From the NCBI RefSeq assembly GCF_014650755.1, contig NZ_BMVO01000030.1:1-64000 (forward strand): 64,000 nucleotides of DNA, read 5' to 3'. Shown here in pieces: positions 44,373 through 54,122 of the stretch (its first letter is position 1; each line of letters starts with the position of its first letter). The notes below the pieces were generated by a model, which saw nothing but the letters and a program-made list of their open reading frames with translations, was not told the DNA's origin and did not search any database. Both the position numbers and the translations under genes were made by a program. This DNA comes from Streptomyces chryseus (GTDB lineage Bacteria; Actinomycetota; Actinomycetes; Streptomycetales; Streptomycetaceae).

Positions 44373-47300
44373 CTATCCCGCTGACTCTTCACGGATGGGC
44401 GGTGTCCAGCGTCCGGCGGCGATCTCCGCGTCCAGTCGTGCCTGGAAGTGCGCGTGCGCGGCTCTCATCTCGGCCTCTCGGTCGGCCTTGTAGAAGGGGG
44501 CCTGGTAGCCGTCTGGGGGCGGGGTGTGCCCCGGGTCCTCCAGGTGGGCGAGGAAATCGAGGTAATCCTGCTTGCTCTGGCCGTGACCGAATGTGTTGAA
44601 GTCACCCGCGATCTTGCGGCCGTTGATGTCGAGGTAGGTCGCCGACTCGTAGGCGTACAGCTGCGGGTAGCGCGACTTGAAGATCGCAACGAGCTGGTCG
44701 GCGGTGATGCCGAGCCAGACAGCGACGAGAGTGTCGATTTCGATGAGCGCGGCACGGCGCTCGTGCTCGGTGCGGAGGGGGGTGCTGTACTCCCAGGTCG
44801 GTTTGAGGCCGGCGGCGAGGGGCTTTAGATAAGGCCATTGAGGGTTGGCCCAGTCTTCGTATCCCGCCCAGCGAGGGTCGAACAACTCCTCCCAGAGGGG
44901 GGCGTAGTGGATGGTGAGGGCGTTTAGGCGGAGAATGCGAAGGAGCAGAGCAGGCGCGAGGGGGTGCTGCGGCTCAGGGGCGGGCATCTGCTTCGCGTTG
45001 GCAGGCGTGAGGTGGTCGCGTCCGGTGATGCGAAGCAGATAATCGAGCGGCAATGATGCCCAAAAGCCCGCATTGAGGGTCGTCAGACGGTTATCTGATA
45101 GAGCCATCGACCGTACGGCGTGAATGTGGGCGGGACCGGGCGGGATGAGCGCGGCATGCAGACAGCGGCTGCTGTCGAAGGGAATCATGTCCCGCCAAGC
45201 CAATCGGAAATACTGGCTATACGGACTGCCGAGCCAGGAATCCTGGGCCGAGAGGTATGCGTCCTGGTCGGCGGCTCGTACGAGGTTAGTCACAGGGACA
45301 AACGTCTCGGACAGCTCCGTTGTTACGAGCAAGCCCCAGTCTCTGTTGCTCCGACAGGGGATCCTCGGTTCTTTCGAGAAGGGAAGCGCCGATGCGAAGT
45401 GCGGTCCTTGCAGGATGACGTCTGTCAGCTCGGCGACGGCCTGATTTCCCCACCTGATCAGCCCGTCCTTCCTCGCGCTGGTTTCGTTGTATCCGCCTGC
45501 GATCATCGGATGGAAATCAGTCAGGTTGCTGGGATGGGCAGCCAACGCTTCGATGGCCCCTTGCTCGCCAACAAGGACCGGGTACAGCAGAGGGGCCTGC
45601 GCCGCACCACCCGTCGAGCCCGTTAGCGCCTGCCAACTGGCTAGCAGGGCGGCGTCCACGTGCACCACGCGCTCGCGGTGCGGCCTGATGTCCCATGAGC
45701 CGTTGTGTTTGATGCCGGGCGTCGCTCCTCGCCCGTCGTGAACCAGGGAGTCGGGGAGGGCCTTAGCGTCGCGGAGCTCGCTGAGGTGTAGGAAATCGGG
45801 CTCTTGTGACCTGCCGTAGACGTGCATACCGAATTCCTGGGACCAGTTCAGATCGTCGAAGGCCCATCGGGACGAGTTAACGAAATGCGCGTGAACCCGC
45901 AGATGCCGGTACGCCGCCGCTCGGATAGCCCCCTCGCGTACGCCGCCGAAGTGCGTGTCGGGATGGATGAGGCCCGCGCTGCCGTGTGGCGCAATGTGCT
46001 GCCACACCTGAGCCATGAAGGCCCGATAGAGGTCACTCCGGGTACCGATCAGAAGCGGATAGGTGGCCGGGCTGCTGAGCATGGAAACTACCCCCGCGTG
46101 GGTGGCCAGCTCGTCGAGGAGGAAATTCTGGGCTTCCGGACGCGCGCCCAGAACGTCTTCCTTTCGCAGGCGCCACTCCGCCGCACTCGGCTTCTCCGCA
46201 AGCACGAACCACGGCTCCAACTCGGCAAGGATTTGATCCTCCTGCCAAGTAGGCCTGACCCAAGGCGGATTCCCCACCTGCAAATCAAACCCACCCCGCG
46301 CAAACACCTGCGCGAACTCCAACTCCCAGTGGAAGAACCCCTGCGCCTTCGCCACGTCCTTCGCCGTGGCCGCCCACAGGAACCGGTTCTCCAGCCAGTG
46401 GAACCGCTCCATGCCCATCCACTCGGGCAGCGCGTCCTCGTACACCGACAGGTCGTCCAGCGTCTCGAACGTCGACACCAGCGACTCACTCGGCACGTCC
46501 TGCGTGCCCAGCAGCGCCTCCGCGAAGTCGAGCCAGTCGTCCAGGTCCGCCAACGGAATGACGTTGCGGCGCTGCCCCTTGAGCTGCTCAGCGCGGCGGC
46601 CCGTGCGGCGACGCGACACCGAATCCCGCGTCAGCGTCATCTGCTTCGGCTCGGCGGTGAAGCCCGGCAGGGCGTCCGCCTCCCAGGCCATCAGGACACC
46701 GGAGTCCTCCGCGCCGGCTCCACCCTCCTCACCGACCGCAGACGAAACCCCCACCGCCTCGAACTCCGCCGCCCGTTCGGCCAGCGCCTCCGCCCGCGCG
46801 TACCGCTCGTCCGTACCGTCCAGCAGCGACGCGCTCTGCACCGGCCAGAACCACAGCGCGCACCACGTGTCCATGAGCGTCTTGAGCCGCCAGTACGGGG
46901 TGTCCTCCGCCTGGAGGTCGGCCAGTACCGCGTCCCGCTGCACCGCGACCTCGGGCCGCCGCAGCCAGTCGCCCTCCGCGCCCCACACCTGGATGCGCCG
47001 CGAGATGTCCCGCTCCGACAGCTCCAGCCGCCGTACGACCAGGTCCCACAGGTACTCGGCCCGCCGGGCCAGCCCCTGGAGCCGAGTCGTCTGCTTCACC
47101 GTCGGTGACTTCGTGACCGCCTTCCGCCACGCGCCCAGCGCCTTCGCGGCCTCCGGTGCGAGCGCCCTCGCCTCCTTCTCGGCCGCGACCGCGCCCCACT
47201 CCTTTGCCGGGAGGAGGAAGTGGTGCACCGCGCCCTCCGGCAGCCGGTCACCGGCCACCGCGTCCGCCAACGCGAACCGCTCCGGAGTGGCCCCGAGCCA

Positions 47301-49565
47301 GCCACCCTTCTTCAGGCGTTCGGCGCCGTACACCTCCCGCCGTCCGCCGATCAGGGAGTTGCCGCGCCGCAGGTGCAGGCCGAACCAGGGGGCCTCCATG
47401 CCGGGGTGCATGGTGTTGAGCCACAGGGAGACCTCGGCCAGTTCCACGGCCGTCTCGTTGAGGTCGACGCCGTACGAGTTGTGCAGCGCGACGTACGCCT
47501 TGGCCTTCTGGAGCTCGACGGCGTACTGCTCCGTGTCGATCGACCGCCCCAGCTCGCCCTGCCTGCGCCGCAGGTACTCCGCCGCGACCTGGTTGATCGC
47601 CTCGTTGAGGAACGCGCCCGACCCGAGGGCCGGCTCGCAGATCTTCCAGTCCAGCAGCTCCCGCGCCTCCGTCTCCTCGGTCAGGCGGTGCTGGAGGGCG
47701 AGCTGCACGGTGACCTTCGTCAGCGACTCCGGCGTGTAGTACGAGGCCGAGGTCTGCCGGTCGCGGCCGGAGAGGCGGTACACGAACGAGCCGGGCGCGT
47801 ACCGCACCCGGACGTCCTCGCCCGTGTGCTTGTCACGGCGCCGCACGAACACCGCGTCCTCGTACTTGCCGATCTCCGACTGGGGGACCAGCCAGGAGCC
47901 GTCCTTCGGGTCGCCGCCCTTGGCGACCTCGTACAGCTCCTCGCCCGCGATGAAGCCGCTGTACGACATGAGGCCCTCGTACACCGCGCCGAGCTGGTTG
48001 ATGCCGAGCTGCGCGTACGAGATGAAGCCACCGCGCTCGCCCCGCTTCCCCTGGGTGATCATCAGGCTGTGCAGCACCTGGTGGAGCGTGGCGTTGCGCA
48101 GCCGGGTGTCGAGGTAGCGGACGGACTCGCCCCGGGCCAGGGCCTCGTCGGAGTCGAAGCGCGGGTCGGGGTGGCAGTCGGCGCCGATCAGCCGGATCGA
48201 CTCCCGCTCGAACAGCTTGCTGTGCAGCGGTTCGAAGCGCAGGCCGACGTCCTCGCTGGTCTTCGCGTCGACGCCCTCGGGGGCCGGCTCCACGCCGTGG
48301 GTGCGGCGCGGGCGGTAGCCGTCCTGCACCTTGCGGAAGAGCAGGTCCAGGGACTCGTACAGGTAGAAGCCCTTGCGGGCGGTGTCGCCGACCGGCTCCC
48401 GGTCGGCGATCAGCTCACCGAGCCGGCCGAGCCCGTACCCCTGCTGGTACTCGGGATAATCGGACGGCAGGATGCCCAGCTCGGGGCGGGCCTCCGCGTA
48501 CAGGAGGAACAGGATCCGGTAGAGATAGCGCAGTGACTCGCGGGTCAAGCGGCGTCCCAGTTCCGGGAGTTCGTAGACGTCCTCCGGGCGTACGCCCTGT
48601 TCGCGCAGTCGCTCCAGCACCTCGCCCGCGATCAGCTCGACGCTCTTGCGCAAGCCGTCGCGCAGCTCGCTGGACACGCCCACCGCGTGCTTCGCGGACT
48701 TGCCGACGAGCTCGGAGAGCGGGTTGTCGCCGCCCTCCTGCGGAGTGCGCAGCGAGTCCGCGCCGAACAGCGCCGCCACCGTGTCGAGTTCGCCGCCCGA
48801 CCGGGTGTCGTTGCGCTGGAGCGCCGTGTCCAGGGAGACGCCGAGGTAGCGGCTCTCGCCCCACACGGCGCGGTCGGCGAGGACGATCACGCCGCCGCCG
48901 AGCAGCAGCACGTACCGGGGCGGGTGGTCGCCGCCGACTTCCTCGCAGGCGAACAGGAACTTGGCCAGCTTGTCGCCGGTCTCCACCGGAGCCGGACCGT
49001 CGAGCGGCACGGGCTCCAGCAGCCGTCCCCGGCCCTTCTTGTCGAGGGCGGCGTCCGGCTCGGCGGCCCAGCCGCAGTCCAGCGCGACCAGGCCCTTCTC
49101 GGCGTGCGCGACCGGGATCTCGTACGTCTGTCCGGCGCGTGTCACGGTGAGCGTGCGCGGCTTGGCGTCGTACCCGAGGGCACGCAGCACCTCGGCGTTG
49201 AGCGCCCGTACCCGGTCCCGCCACTTCGGGTCGCCGTAAGTCGCCCTCTCCTCGTCGAGCTCCCGTACGGTGCGGATGCCGTCCTCGTCCTCCGGCAGGG
49301 CGAAGAAGGACCGGGCCCGGAAGTAGTCGCGGCGCAGCGCCCGCAGCCCGGCCCGGGGGGTCACCGGCAGCTCGCCGCCGCCGGTCGCCGCCGTGGCGAG
49401 GAGCTCGGCCTCCGTGCCGCGCGGGTCCCCGGCGGGCGGCTTCGCCGCCTCCTCGCGTTCCTTCCACGCCTGCAGCAGGCCCGACTTGAGGTCCTTCGGC
49501 AGCACCTCGGCCAGATAGTGGGCCGAGAAGTAGTCGCCGCGGTTGACCAGGGAGTCGTACGTCAT
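44373..49565 (-). CDS. Eco57I-type N6-adenine methylase/specificity protein (DISARM DrmMI- or PglX-like)
   Basis: A 1730-aa protein. Methylase motif I is KICEPALGSGAFLNEAIN (about 637), preceded by RQTSASYYTPESLTKVTV. Motif IV is NPPW in QVGNPPWVRPTWQ (about 1099), diagnostic of amino-methyltransferases. A long N-terminal half and a C-terminal half (about 1150-1730) probably read target DNA and partner proteins. It is 34 nt downstream of a DrmD-like helicase gene on the same strand, the drmD-drmMI order of class 1 DISARM. At 1730 residues it is long for either DrmMI or PglX. No separate restriction endonuclease is adjacent. Function: protective methylation of host DNA, probably combined with restriction by partners. 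Confidence 0.8.
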   Translation of the reverse strand: MTYDSLVNRGDYFSAHYLAEVLPKDLKSGLLQAWKEREEAAKPPAGDPRGTEAELLATAATGGGELPVTPRAGLRALRRDYFRARSFFALPEDEDGIRTVRELDEERATYGDPKWRDRVRALNAEVLRALGYDAKPRTLTVTRAGQTYEIPVAHAEKGLVALDCGWAAEPDAALDKKGRGRLLEPVPLDGPAPVETGDKLAKFLFACEEVGGDHPPRYVLLLGGGVIVLADRAVWGESRYLGVSLDTALQRNDTRSGGELDTVAALFGADSLRTPQEGGDNPLSELVGKSAKHAVGVSSELRDGLRKSVELIAGEVLERLREQGVRPEDVYELPELGRRLTRESLRYLYRILFLLYAEARPELGILPSDYPEYQQGYGLGRLGELIADREPVGDTARKGFYLYESLDLLFRKVQDGYRPRRTHGVEPAPEGVDAKTSEDVGLRFEPLHSKLFERESIRLIGADCHPDPRFDSDEALARGESVRYLDTRLRNATLHQVLHSLMITQGKRGERGGFISYAQLGINQLGAVYEGLMSYSGFIAGEELYEVAKGGDPKDGSWLVPQSEIGKYEDAVFVRRRDKHTGEDVRVRYAPGSFVYRLSGRDRQTSASYYTPESLTKVTVQLALQHRLTEETEARELLDWKICEPALGSGAFLNEAINQVAAEYLRRRQGELGRSIDTEQYAVELQKAKAYVALHNSYGVDLNETAVELAEVSLWLNTMHPGMEAPWFGLHLRRGNSLIGGRREVYGAERLKKGGWLGATPERFALADAVAGDRLPEGAVHHFLLPAKEWGAVAAEKEARALAPEAAKALGAWRKAVTKSPTVKQTTRLQGLARRAEYLWDLVVRRLELSERDISRRIQVWGAEGDWLRRPEVAVQRDAVLADLQAEDTPYWRLKTLMDTWCALWFWPVQSASLLDGTDERYARAEALAERAAEFEAVGVSSAVGEEGGAGAEDSGVLMAWEADALPGFTAEPKQMTLTRDSVSRRRTGRRAEQLKGQRRNVIPLADLDDWLDFAEALLGTQDVPSESLVSTFETLDDLSVYEDALPEWMGMERFHWLENRFLWAATAKDVAKAQGFFHWELEFAQVFARGGFDLQVGNPPWVRPTWQEDQILAELEPWFVLAEKPSAAEWRLRKEDVLGARPEAQNFLLDELATHAGVVSMLSSPATYPLLIGTRSDLYRAFMAQVWQHIAPHGSAGLIHPDTHFGGVREGAIRAAAYRHLRVHAHFVNSSRWAFDDLNWSQEFGMHVYGRSQEPDFLHLSELRDAKALPDSLVHDGRGATPGIKHNGSWDIRPHRERVVHVDAALLASWQALTGSTGGAAQAPLLYPVLVGEQGAIEALAAHPSNLTDFHPMIAGGYNETSARKDGLIRWGNQAVAELTDVILQGPHFASALPFSKEPRIPCRSNRDWGLLVTTELSETFVPVTNLVRAADQDAYLSAQDSWLGSPYSQYFRLAWRDMIPFDSSRCLHAALIPPGPAHIHAVRSMALSDNRLTTLNAGFWASLPLDYLLRITGRDHLTPANAKQMPAPEPQHPLAPALLLRILRLNALTIHYAPLWEELFDPRWAGYEDWANPQWPYLKPLAAGLKPTWEYSTPLRTEHERRAALIEIDTLVAVWLGITADQLVAIFKSRYPQLYAYESATYLDINGRKIAGDFNTFGHGQSKQDYLDFLAHLEDPGHTPPPDGYQAPFYKADREAEMRAAHAHFQARLDAEIAAGRWTPPIREESAG

Positions 49566-49599
49566 GACAGGGCTTCTCTCAGAGGATCACAGACCGGGG

Positions 49600-52500
49600 T
49601 CACGGGGCGGCGGGCGCGGACGGAGACCGGAGCCGGAGCGCGGAGGCGGACGAGGCCGGGGCGGTGAGGGAGACGGGCGGCGGCCCTTCGTCACCGTCCT
49701 GGCGGTCCGTGTCGGGCAGGAGCACCGCGAGGACCCGCAGCAGCGGCCTGCCCGTCGTCAGCAGGGAGTCGGCGAGGTCGGCGAGGCGCTCCTTCGTGCG
49801 CTCCCCGTCGAGCGTGGGGCGGCGCCAGGCGCCGAGTCGCAGCTTGTACTGCTCGATGGGCTCGCGCAGCGGCTCGTCCCAGGCGTCGCGGTGTGTGTTG
49901 AGGAACGCCTCGGCCGTGTCCAGCACGTGGGGGAGGGCCTTGCGCAGCGGCACGGGATCGCGGTAGCGGAGCTTGTTCGCCATGGTGGGACCGACACCGC
50001 AGCGGCGCAGCAGCGACACCATGTCGTCGTCCACCAGCCCTTCCCCGGCGGCCTCCAGCCAGGTCACCCCCATCCACTTCACGACGGTGGGCCTGCCCAA
50101 CTTGTTCGAGTACACGCCCTGGACGAGGTAGACGGGCTCCGCCACGTTCGCCGTGATCATCGGGGCCTCCTGGCGGCCCATCCCGACGAGGACCTTGTCG
50201 GTGAGCCACTCGACGACCGGGTGCAGGTCCGTCAGCAGCGAGATCTCCGGCCAGCTCGACGTGGACGACTCCCGGGCCCGCTGGAGGGAGTGCTCGGCGA
50301 GGCGGCGGTTGAAGGTCACGAGCAGTCGTTCGCGCAGCCGCTGCTCGCGCAGGTAGTCCAGGGGGAGCGCCTTGAGCCGGTGGACGAGTTCCGTCGGCGG
50401 GCGGAACGAGAGCAGTCCCGACTGCTGGTCGCGGTCCAGGTCCAGCTGGCCGCGGGCGTCCGGGTACACCTCGCGCAGGGCCTCGTCCAGGAAGTGCGCG
50501 GTCGAGTCGAAGAGGCGGGGGACCACGGGGCTCGCGGCGGCACGGCCGGCCGATGCCGCCTCCGTACCGGCCGGGGCCGAGCGGCCGGACTCCGCCGGTC
50601 GCGTGCCCTCGCCGACGGGGTCTGCCTCGCCGACGGCGGGTGCCGCGCCGACCTCGCCGACCTCGCCGAAGAAGTCCGCGAGGAAGTCGTCCAGGCCCGC
50701 GTCTTCGCCGTCCGCACCGGAGCGGCGGGCGTCCAGGGACTCGTCGACGGTCCGGCCGCGCAGCAGGTCCTGGATGAGGGACTTCTCCTCCGCCTCCGCC
50801 CGGTACAGGCCGGTCACCGCCTCCGCCGTGCCCAGCGACCGGTGGGCCTGGTCCTCGCGTGCCAGCAGCCGCTCGGCGACCACCGTGTCGTCCTTGGCGC
50901 CGTCGACCTCGCTGGTCAGGATCAACGCGCGGAACTCCGGGGGACGAGTCTGCCCGTACCGGTCGACACGGCCGTTGCGCTGCTCGATACGGATCAGGGA
51001 CCACGGCACGTCGTAGTGCACGAGTTGGTGACACTGGCGGTGCAGGTTGACGCCCTCGGAGGCCACATCGCCGGTCAGCAGGACCCGGACGGGCGCATCG
51101 GCCAGGCCGAACTCCTCGACGCAGGCCATCTGTTGCTCGTCGGAGAGGCCGCCGTGCATGACCCGGACGCAGTCACGGGCCGCACGGCCCTTGAAGCCCA
51201 GCGCGGCGGGCAGCACCTCGGCCAGCCACTCCAGCGTGTGGACGCGCTCGGAGAAGACCACGACCCGTTCGTCGGAACCGGGCCCGATCCTGACCTCCTC
51301 GCGGAGCTGGCGCACGAGGGCGGCGAACTTCGCGGAGTCCGCCTCGGTCAGGCCGGCGGCCAGCTCCGCCAGCCGGTGCAGGGCGGCCAGCTCGGCCGCG
51401 GTGCCGCGAGGGTCGTCCTTCTTCTCCAAGGTCTTGACACGCGCGGAGACCGTCGCCTTCAGTGCCGCGTGGGACGAGAGGAACGACTTCAGCAGCGTGT
51501 ACGGGAAGAGCGGGACCGAGCTCACCGAGGTGCCGCCGTCACCGGGCAGCCAGACGGCGGCCAGCTCCTCGAAGATCTTCTCCTCGGCGGGGGTGGCCGG
51601 GCAGCGCACGGAGTGGGAAGGGCCGCGGTCCGGCCACTGGCCCTTCATCTGCTCACGTACTTCGCGGCTGACCTTCGTACGGCGGATGAAGAGGTGCTCG
51701 ATGTCGGCCGCGCGGTAGTTCTCCGGGTCGCGGATCGCCACCGGGTCCAGCAGGCCGATCAGCTCGGCGAAGGACTTCGCGTCGCCGTTGTGCGGGGTCG
51801 CGGACGCCAGGATCAGGGCGTCGGTGCGGGGCGCGAGGGTGCGCGCGAGCTGGTTGCGCAGGGAACCGCGGTTGATCAGGTTGTGCGACTCGTCGATGAC
51901 GACCGCGTCCCAGCGGATCTGCTCCAGATGGTGCTGGTACTGGTCGGTGTTCTTCAGGGTGTCGATGGAGACGATGACCCGCTTGAAGGAGGTGAAGGGG
52001 TTGCGGCCGGCCGGGATCTCCCGCTGGATCCGCTCGATGCCGACCGAGTCCAGCCGCACCAGCGGGATCGCGAACCGCGTCCACAGCTCGTGCTGGAACT
52101 GCTCCAGCACGTGCTGCGGGGTGACGACCAGGATGCGCTCGCCCCGGCCGCGGCGGATCAGCTCGGCCAGCGTCAGACCGATCTCCAGGGTCTTGCCGAG
52201 GCCCACCACGTCCGCGATCAGCAGCCGCGGGCGGAGATTCGCACCGGACAGGGCCAGCTCGGCGGGGCGCCGCTGGTACGGAAGCGGGTCCATCAGGAAC
52301 GAGTCGGCCAGGGCGAGCCGACGCTCCGACTGGGGGAGCGCGGTGCGGCGCAGTACCGCCTCCAGGAACAGCCGGGAGCGGCGGTAGTTCGGGGAGTCGT
52401 CCATGACCAGACCGGTCGCACGCGGGTCCAGCAGCTCGATGCGGTCCAGGCCGGAGAAGAACACGGCCTCCTGGTCGCGGACGAACTCCGACACCCCGAC

Positions 52501-52650
52501 GACCTCGATCCGGGTGCCGTCGTCGGTCGTCGGCATCGAGCTTCTGACCAGCCACTCCTCGTCCCGCACGACCACCTGGGCACCGGCGGGGTACTGGTCC
52601 CGGCCGGTCGTGGCGCCGCTCTGCTCCGCACTGGTCTGGACGGCGGTCAC
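49600..52650 (-). CDS. drmD: SNF2-family helicase, DISARM DrmD-like
   Basis: A 1016-aa SF2 ATPase. Walker A is IADVVGLGKTLEIGLTLAEL (about 158), followed by ILVVTPQHVLEQFQHELW. The DEAH-like box is VVIDESHNLINRG, then LILASATPHNGDAKSF. The C-terminal RecA domain has VVFSERVHTLEWL, TGDVASEGVNLHRQCHQLVH and RIEQRNGRVDRYGQ. The layout and length match DrmD. Its gene precedes a large methylase gene by 34 nt. In class 1 DISARM DrmD works with DrmMI and with DrmA, DrmB and DrmC; no adjacent drmABC is seen here. The helicase-DUF1998 protein 17 kb away may take that role. Confidence 0.8.
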   Translation of the reverse strand: MTAVQTSAEQSGATTGRDQYPAGAQVVVRDEEWLVRSSMPTTDDGTRIEVVGVSEFVRDQEAVFFSGLDRIELLDPRATGLVMDDSPNYRRSRLFLEAVLRRTALPQSERRLALADSFLMDPLPYQRRPAELALSGANLRPRLLIADVVGLGKTLEIGLTLAELIRRGRGERILVVTPQHVLEQFQHELWTRFAIPLVRLDSVGIERIQREIPAGRNPFTSFKRVIVSIDTLKNTDQYQHHLEQIRWDAVVIDESHNLINRGSLRNQLARTLAPRTDALILASATPHNGDAKSFAELIGLLDPVAIRDPENYRAADIEHLFIRRTKVSREVREQMKGQWPDRGPSHSVRCPATPAEEKIFEELAAVWLPGDGGTSVSSVPLFPYTLLKSFLSSHAALKATVSARVKTLEKKDDPRGTAAELAALHRLAELAAGLTEADSAKFAALVRQLREEVRIGPGSDERVVVFSERVHTLEWLAEVLPAALGFKGRAARDCVRVMHGGLSDEQQMACVEEFGLADAPVRVLLTGDVASEGVNLHRQCHQLVHYDVPWSLIRIEQRNGRVDRYGQTRPPEFRALILTSEVDGAKDDTVVAERLLAREDQAHRSLGTAEAVTGLYRAEAEEKSLIQDLLRGRTVDESLDARRSGADGEDAGLDDFLADFFGEVGEVGAAPAVGEADPVGEGTRPAESGRSAPAGTEAASAGRAAASPVVPRLFDSTAHFLDEALREVYPDARGQLDLDRDQQSGLLSFRPPTELVHRLKALPLDYLREQRLRERLLVTFNRRLAEHSLQRARESSTSSWPEISLLTDLHPVVEWLTDKVLVGMGRQEAPMITANVAEPVYLVQGVYSNKLGRPTVVKWMGVTWLEAAGEGLVDDDMVSLLRRCGVGPTMANKLRYRDPVPLRKALPHVLDTAEAFLNTHRDAWDEPLREPIEQYKLRLGAWRRPTLDGERTKERLADLADSLLTTGRPLLRVLAVLLPDTDRQDGDEGPPPVSLTAPASSASALRLRSPSAPAAP

Positions 52651-52736
52651 GCGTGGCCTCCTGAGGCGGTTCGGTCGTACGTGGGCGGCCCCCGTTCAGG
52701 GCCCGCCCATTATCGCGGGTGGCAGGGGCGTACGGG

Positions 52737-54122
52737 TCAGAAGGGTGTACCGGCCGCGTATGCCTCGCGCAGCCGCTGCGCGGTGATTCTGGCCTGGGCG
52801 GACTGCCGCAGCGAGCGCCGCTGGGCGCTGCCGCTGTTGCCGCTGCCCGCGCTGCCCCGCCCCGCCGGGCGGGCCGGGGACCGCTTGCCGTCCGGCTCCG
52901 CCGTAGGCCCGTCCGTCGGTCGCGGGCCGGCCGTCCTGGAGCCGGGCGCGCGGTCGGCGGGCGGGGGCGTCGCGGCATCGACGCGGGCGAAGGACAGTCG
53001 CGGATCCGTGGGCGGCCGCACCTGGGCAGGCGGCATCGGCGGGGCGGGCACCCCGGGCTCTCGGTGGGCGGGGACCTGCTCCTGCCGGGCCGGCCCGGGC
53101 GTGGGCGTCTCCGGCTCCCGTCGACCGGGCGCGGCGTCGGCCGGGATGCCTGCCGTCCCGGCGCGCGTCCGCGCAGTCGCCCCCGACGCGGGTGGGCGGT
53201 CCACGGCGAGCAGGTCGTCGAGGACGTGGGCCGGAGCGGCCGTGTAGTTCGTGAGCCTGCGCCGCGCCTGGGCGACCTTCAGCCCCTGCGCCTCGATCAA
53301 CGCCCGGCACCGCCGTACGACGTCGTCGAGCGCGGGCCGGTCCCGGGGGCGGTGAGCCAGCATCGCCGTCAGCAGCGGCACGAGTTCCACCGGTGTCCCC
53401 GAGAGATCCGGCGCGGTGGCGGGATCGACGACCTGGTGGAACAGGAGGTGGATGTTGTCGGCCCGGTACGGGAGATGACCCGAAGCGGCGAACAGCAGCA
53501 CGGCGCCCAGCGCGTACACGTCGACCGCCGGGGTCAGCGGCTTCTCGCCGTTCGCCTGCTCGGGCGGCATGCAGGAGGGCGTGCCGACGACCGTGTTGGC
53601 CGCGGTCAGCGACACGCTGGACTCCGCGAACACCGCGAGTCCGAAGTCGATCACTTTGGGCCCGTTGGGGCCGAGGAGTACATTGGCCGGCTTCAGATCA
53701 CGGTGCAGCAGCCCCTGCTTGTGCACCGTCGCCAGCGCCTCCGCGAGCGTCGCGCCCAGTGAGGCGGTGAGCAGGGGGTCGAGCGGGCCGTGGCTGCCCA
53801 CATGCCTGCTCAGGTCCAGCCCCTCGACGTACTCGGTGGCCAGCCACGGAGGGTCCGCCTCCGGGTCGGCGTCCAGAAGGGCGGCGATCCGAGCCCCCCA
53901 GACCGTCTTGAGGATCTCCACCTCCTGCGCGAACCTCAGCCGGGTCTCGAAGTCCACGACGGACGGCTTGATCACCTTCACGGCGGCCGGTTCCCCGCCC
54001 CGTGACTCCCCCAGATACACCTGACCCATGCCGCCCTGCCCGATGCGCCCGAGCAGCTCGTACCCGCCCAGCTCGGCGGGGTCGTCGGGGCTCAGGGGGG
54101 CGATGTGCACGTGAGGCCTCAC
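52737..54122 (-). CDS. Soluble Ser/Thr protein kinase (PknB-like catalytic domain)
   Basis: A 461-aa protein. The kinase domain covers residues 20-285: glycine loop LLGRIGQGGMGQVYLG, the ATP lysine in AAVKVIK, catalytic HRDLKPANVLL, VIDFGLAVF for the DFG triad, and the P+1 region VVGTPSCMPPEQANGEKP. The C-terminal 170 residues are proline/alanine-rich and disordered. It has no membrane helix and no PASTA repeats, so it is cytosolic. It is 86 nt upstream of the DrmD-like gene on the same strand and may be co-transcribed with it. Defence-linked kinases are known (for example Stk2, BREX-associated PglW), but that role here is inference. Confidence 0.85.
   Translation of the reverse strand: MRPHVHIAPLSPDDPAELGGYELLGRIGQGGMGQVYLGESRGGEPAAVKVIKPSVVDFETRLRFAQEVEILKTVWGARIAALLDADPEADPPWLATEYVEGLDLSRHVGSHGPLDPLLTASLGATLAEALATVHKQGLLHRDLKPANVLLGPNGPKVIDFGLAVFAESSVSLTAANTVVGTPSCMPPEQANGEKPLTPAVDVYALGAVLLFAASGHLPYRADNIHLLFHQVVDPATAPDLSGTPVELVPLLTAMLAHRPRDRPALDDVVRRCRALIEAQGLKVAQARRRLTNYTAAPAHVLDDLLAVDRPPASGATARTRAGTAGIPADAAPGRREPETPTPGPARQEQVPAHREPGVPAPPMPPAQVRPPTDPRLSFARVDAATPPPADRAPGSRTAGPRPTDGPTAEPDGKRSPARPAGRGSAGSGNSGSAQRRSLRQSAQARITAQRLREAYAAGTPF

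Noticed and set aside
49543..53247. A 1234-codon plus-strand frame opposite the DrmD-like gene
   Set aside because: Shadow of the helicase gene; composition is typical of reverse reading and lacks motifs.
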